From an uncultured Clostridia bacterium (lineage in GTDB: Bacteria > Bacillota > Clostridia > Christensenellales > CAG-314): DNA of 40,506 nucleotides. Where the stretch lies: the NCBI GenBank assembly GCA_947629985.1, contig CANRFV010000013.1, positions 1 through 40,506 of the forward strand, given 5' to 3'. The notes beneath the pieces are model-generated. The model ran no database searches. It saw nothing but the letters and a program-made list of their open reading frames with translations, and was not told the DNA's origin. Both the position numbers and the translations under genes were made by a program. Shown here piece after piece: positions 39,660 through 40,506 of the stretch; the stretch's first letter is position 1, and each line of letters opens with the position of its first letter.

Positions 39660-39965
39660 ACGCAGCGTAAAGCGGCGGTGCTGTTTCTCGTAAATCAATG
39701 TCGCAGTCTCCCGCAAAATGCGTTTGCGCCGTATCCCGCAAGAAACGGTTTTCGCTCGGCAAAGGGGGCTGTGTCCAAGCAAAACGATGCGGTGCGTATC
39801 CCGCAAAGGCTCCGCAATACTGTGCGCCCCGTAAGCGATTACTTATGTTCAGCAAAGCAACGGCACATCGCCCGCAAGCAATTATCGTGTTAGCAAAATC
39901 GGCGGCGCTGTCTCCCGCAAAGCAACGGCGTCGTGTCCCGCAAAGCGGCTGCGCATACGGCAATT
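39660..39965. repeat. Degenerate tandem repeat, period about 22 bp (about 14 units)
   Basis: A TCCCGCAAAG-type core followed by a variable GC-rich half recurs with GCAA/GTAA positions at about 39667, 39690, 39713, 39738, 39759, 39779, 39803, 39831, 39852, 39874, 39893, 39917, 39940 and 39960, i.e. spacings of 19-28 and mostly 20-25. Best-kept units are 39700-39720, 39790-39810 and 39905-39945. The period is not a multiple of three and varies, so coding is unlikely. It ends just before the tRNA operon promoter. Confidence 0.75.
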
Positions 39966-39992
39966 TTTTTTTGAAAAACAGCAATAAAAAAG

Positions 39993-40021
39993 TTGACATT
40001 ATTATAAAAATATTGTAAGAT
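39993..40021 (+). promoter_or_regulatory. Sigma-A promoter of the tRNA operon
   Basis: TTGACA (39993-39998), 17-bp spacer, TAAGAT (40016-40021), 22 bases before tRNA-Pro. Confidence 0.85.
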
Positions 40022-40043
40022 AAACAGGCTGATGTAGATACAT

Positions 40044-40120
40044 CGGGGTGTAGCGCAGTTTGGTAGCGCACATGGTTTGGGACCATGGGGTCGGGAGTTC
40101 GAATCTCTTCACCCCGACCA
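40044..40120 (+). tRNA. trnP: tRNA-Pro (anticodon TGG)
   Basis: Acceptor CGGGGTG/CACCCCG, D-arm GCGC/GCGC, anticodon stem CATGG/CCATG with loop TTTGGGA (anticodon TGG), T-arm GGGAG-TTCGAAT-CTCTT, discriminator A, encoded CCA. First of five closely spaced tRNAs. Confidence 0.95.
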
Positions 40121-40142
40121 AACAGAGACACGACTAAGAGTT

Positions 40143-40219
40143 GGGCCTTTAGCTCAGTTGGTCAGAGCGGTCGGCTCATAACCGATTGGTCCGGGGTTCA
40201 AGTCCCTGAAGGCCCACCA
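40143..40219 (+). tRNA. tRNA with CAT anticodon (elongator Met or Ile2)
   Basis: Acceptor GGGCCTT/AAGGCCC, D-arm GCTC/GAGC, anticodon loop CTCATAA (anticodon CAT), T-arm CGGGG-TTCAAGT-CCCTG, encoded CCA. The 1-72 pair is G-C, so it is not the initiator type. Elongator Met and lysidine-modified Ile2 cannot be separated by eye. Confidence 0.9.
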
Positions 40220-40239
40220 ATTTGCAAAACAAAATATTT

Positions 40240-40316
40240 GGCCCGGTAGTACAGTTGGTTAGTACGCCAGCCTGTCACGCTGGAGGTCGAGGGTTCGAGC
40301 CCCTTCCGGGTCGCCA
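40240..40316 (+). tRNA. trnD: tRNA-Asp (anticodon GTC)
   Basis: Acceptor GGCCCGG/CCGGGTC (one G-U), D-arm GTAC/GTAC, anticodon stem CCAGC/GCTGG with loop CTGTCAC (anticodon GTC), T-arm with TTCGAGC, discriminator G, encoded CCA. Confidence 0.95.
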
Positions 40317-40323
40317 ATGTTTT

Positions 40324-40399
40324 GCTTCGGTAGCTCAGTAGGTAGAGCAGGGGACTGAAAATCCCCGTGTCGGTGGTTCGATTCCGCCCCGAAGCACCA
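40324..40399 (+). tRNA. trnF: tRNA-Phe (anticodon GAA)
   Basis: Acceptor GCTTCGG/CCGAAGC, D-arm GCTC/GAGC, anticodon stem GGGGA/TCCCC with loop CTGAAAA (anticodon GAA), T-arm with TTCGATT, discriminator A, encoded CCA. Confidence 0.95.
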
Positions 40400-40422
40400 A
40401 CTATTGGGTTTTTATCATAGAC

Positions 40423-40499
40423 GCTGGTGTAGCTCAATCAGGCAGAGCAATTGATTTGTAATCAATAGGTTGATGGTTCGATTCCGTTCACCAGCTCCA
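40423..40499 (+). tRNA. trnT: tRNA-Thr (anticodon TGT)
   Basis: Acceptor GCTGGTG/CACCAGC, D-arm GCTC/GAGC, anticodon stem ATTGA/TCAAT with loop TTTGTAA (anticodon TGT), T-arm GATGG-TTCGATT-CCGTT, discriminator T, encoded CCA. The operon may continue beyond the window. Confidence 0.95.
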
Positions 40500-40506
40500 T
40501 TTTTTT

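Noticed and set aside
39660-39965. CRISPR array or repeat protein gene
   Set aside because: Spacing of 19-28 bp with degenerate cores does not fit CRISPR, and the period is not a multiple of three. The minus-strand open frame through it also runs across tRNA-Pro.
40198-40437. Minus-strand open frame with apparent peptide similarity across tRNA genes
   Set aside because: It lies entirely over tRNA-Asp and tRNA-Phe; an artefact of tRNA sequence.

Overview
The window looks like a chromosomal segment of an uncultured, spore-forming Clostridia-type Firmicute. Evidence: sporulation genes (sigF-spoIIAB-spoIIAA, sigG, a YlmC/YmxH-like protein, an FtsK/SpoIIIE translocase), a T-box leader on thrS, a HrcA/CIRCE-type operator on groESL, the rimO-pgsA-cinA-recA gene order, meso-diaminopimelate dehydrogenase, and tRNA genes with encoded CCA. 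Gene boundaries are clear. Almost all core genes have good Shine-Dalgarno sites and sigma-A promoters (TTGACA-17-TATAAT type).

Layout. 1-5391 is a translation block: T-box-controlled thrS, then promoter, attenuator leader and infC (probable ATT start)-rpmI-rplT, a SpoU-family RNA methylase and yebC. 5392-5941 has no protein gene but is a dense series of perfect hairpins bracketed by two near-identical bidirectional terminators. 5942-7958 is groES-groEL (minus strand) under a CIRCE operator. 8155-15392 holds metabolic and signalling genes: dCMP deaminase, DAP dehydrogenase, diadenylate cyclase cdaA followed by a 42-codon membrane ORF where cdaR is expected, a short aspartate kinase and two FAD oxidoreductases. 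15393-22594 is ftsK/spoIIIE-rimO-pgsA-cinA followed by separately promoted recA.

22595-23997 is a gene-poor accessory patch: an AT-rich decayed stretch and a 148-bp tandem repeat in which every unit carries the last 21 nt of the adjacent tRNA-Trp gene. 23998-31976 holds rnhA, a membrane-tethered PadR regulator, a YgjP-like protein with a damaged zinc motif, lexA (apparently leaderless), a DUF362 protein, formate-tetrahydrofolate ligase and thymidine kinase. 31977-34750 carries two tandem promoter-rod-terminator RNA units, the second acting as leader of a BspA-type leucine-rich-repeat lipoprotein. 34779-36428 is an IlvD/Edd-family protein lacking most active-site residues. 36596-39502 is the sporulation block. 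39503-40043 has a degenerate repeat of about 22 bp, and the window ends in a tRNA operon: Pro, Met/Ile2, Asp, Phe, Thr.

The parts that do not match standard annotation are mainly non-coding: (i) paired rod-like RNAs with switch-like terminators, (ii) the structured RNA between duplicated terminators, (iii) the tRNA-Trp-anchored satellite, (iv) a dispersed 21-bp palindrome (ATACTAT-N7-ATAGTAT) in five intergenic sites, one directly upstream of the padR promoter, and (v) the 22-bp repeat next to the tRNA operon. Several proteins are also eroded relatives of known enzymes (IlvD-like, YgjP-like, the N-terminal half of CinA). All function assignments come from reading the sequence and recalled family knowledge; no database search was run.
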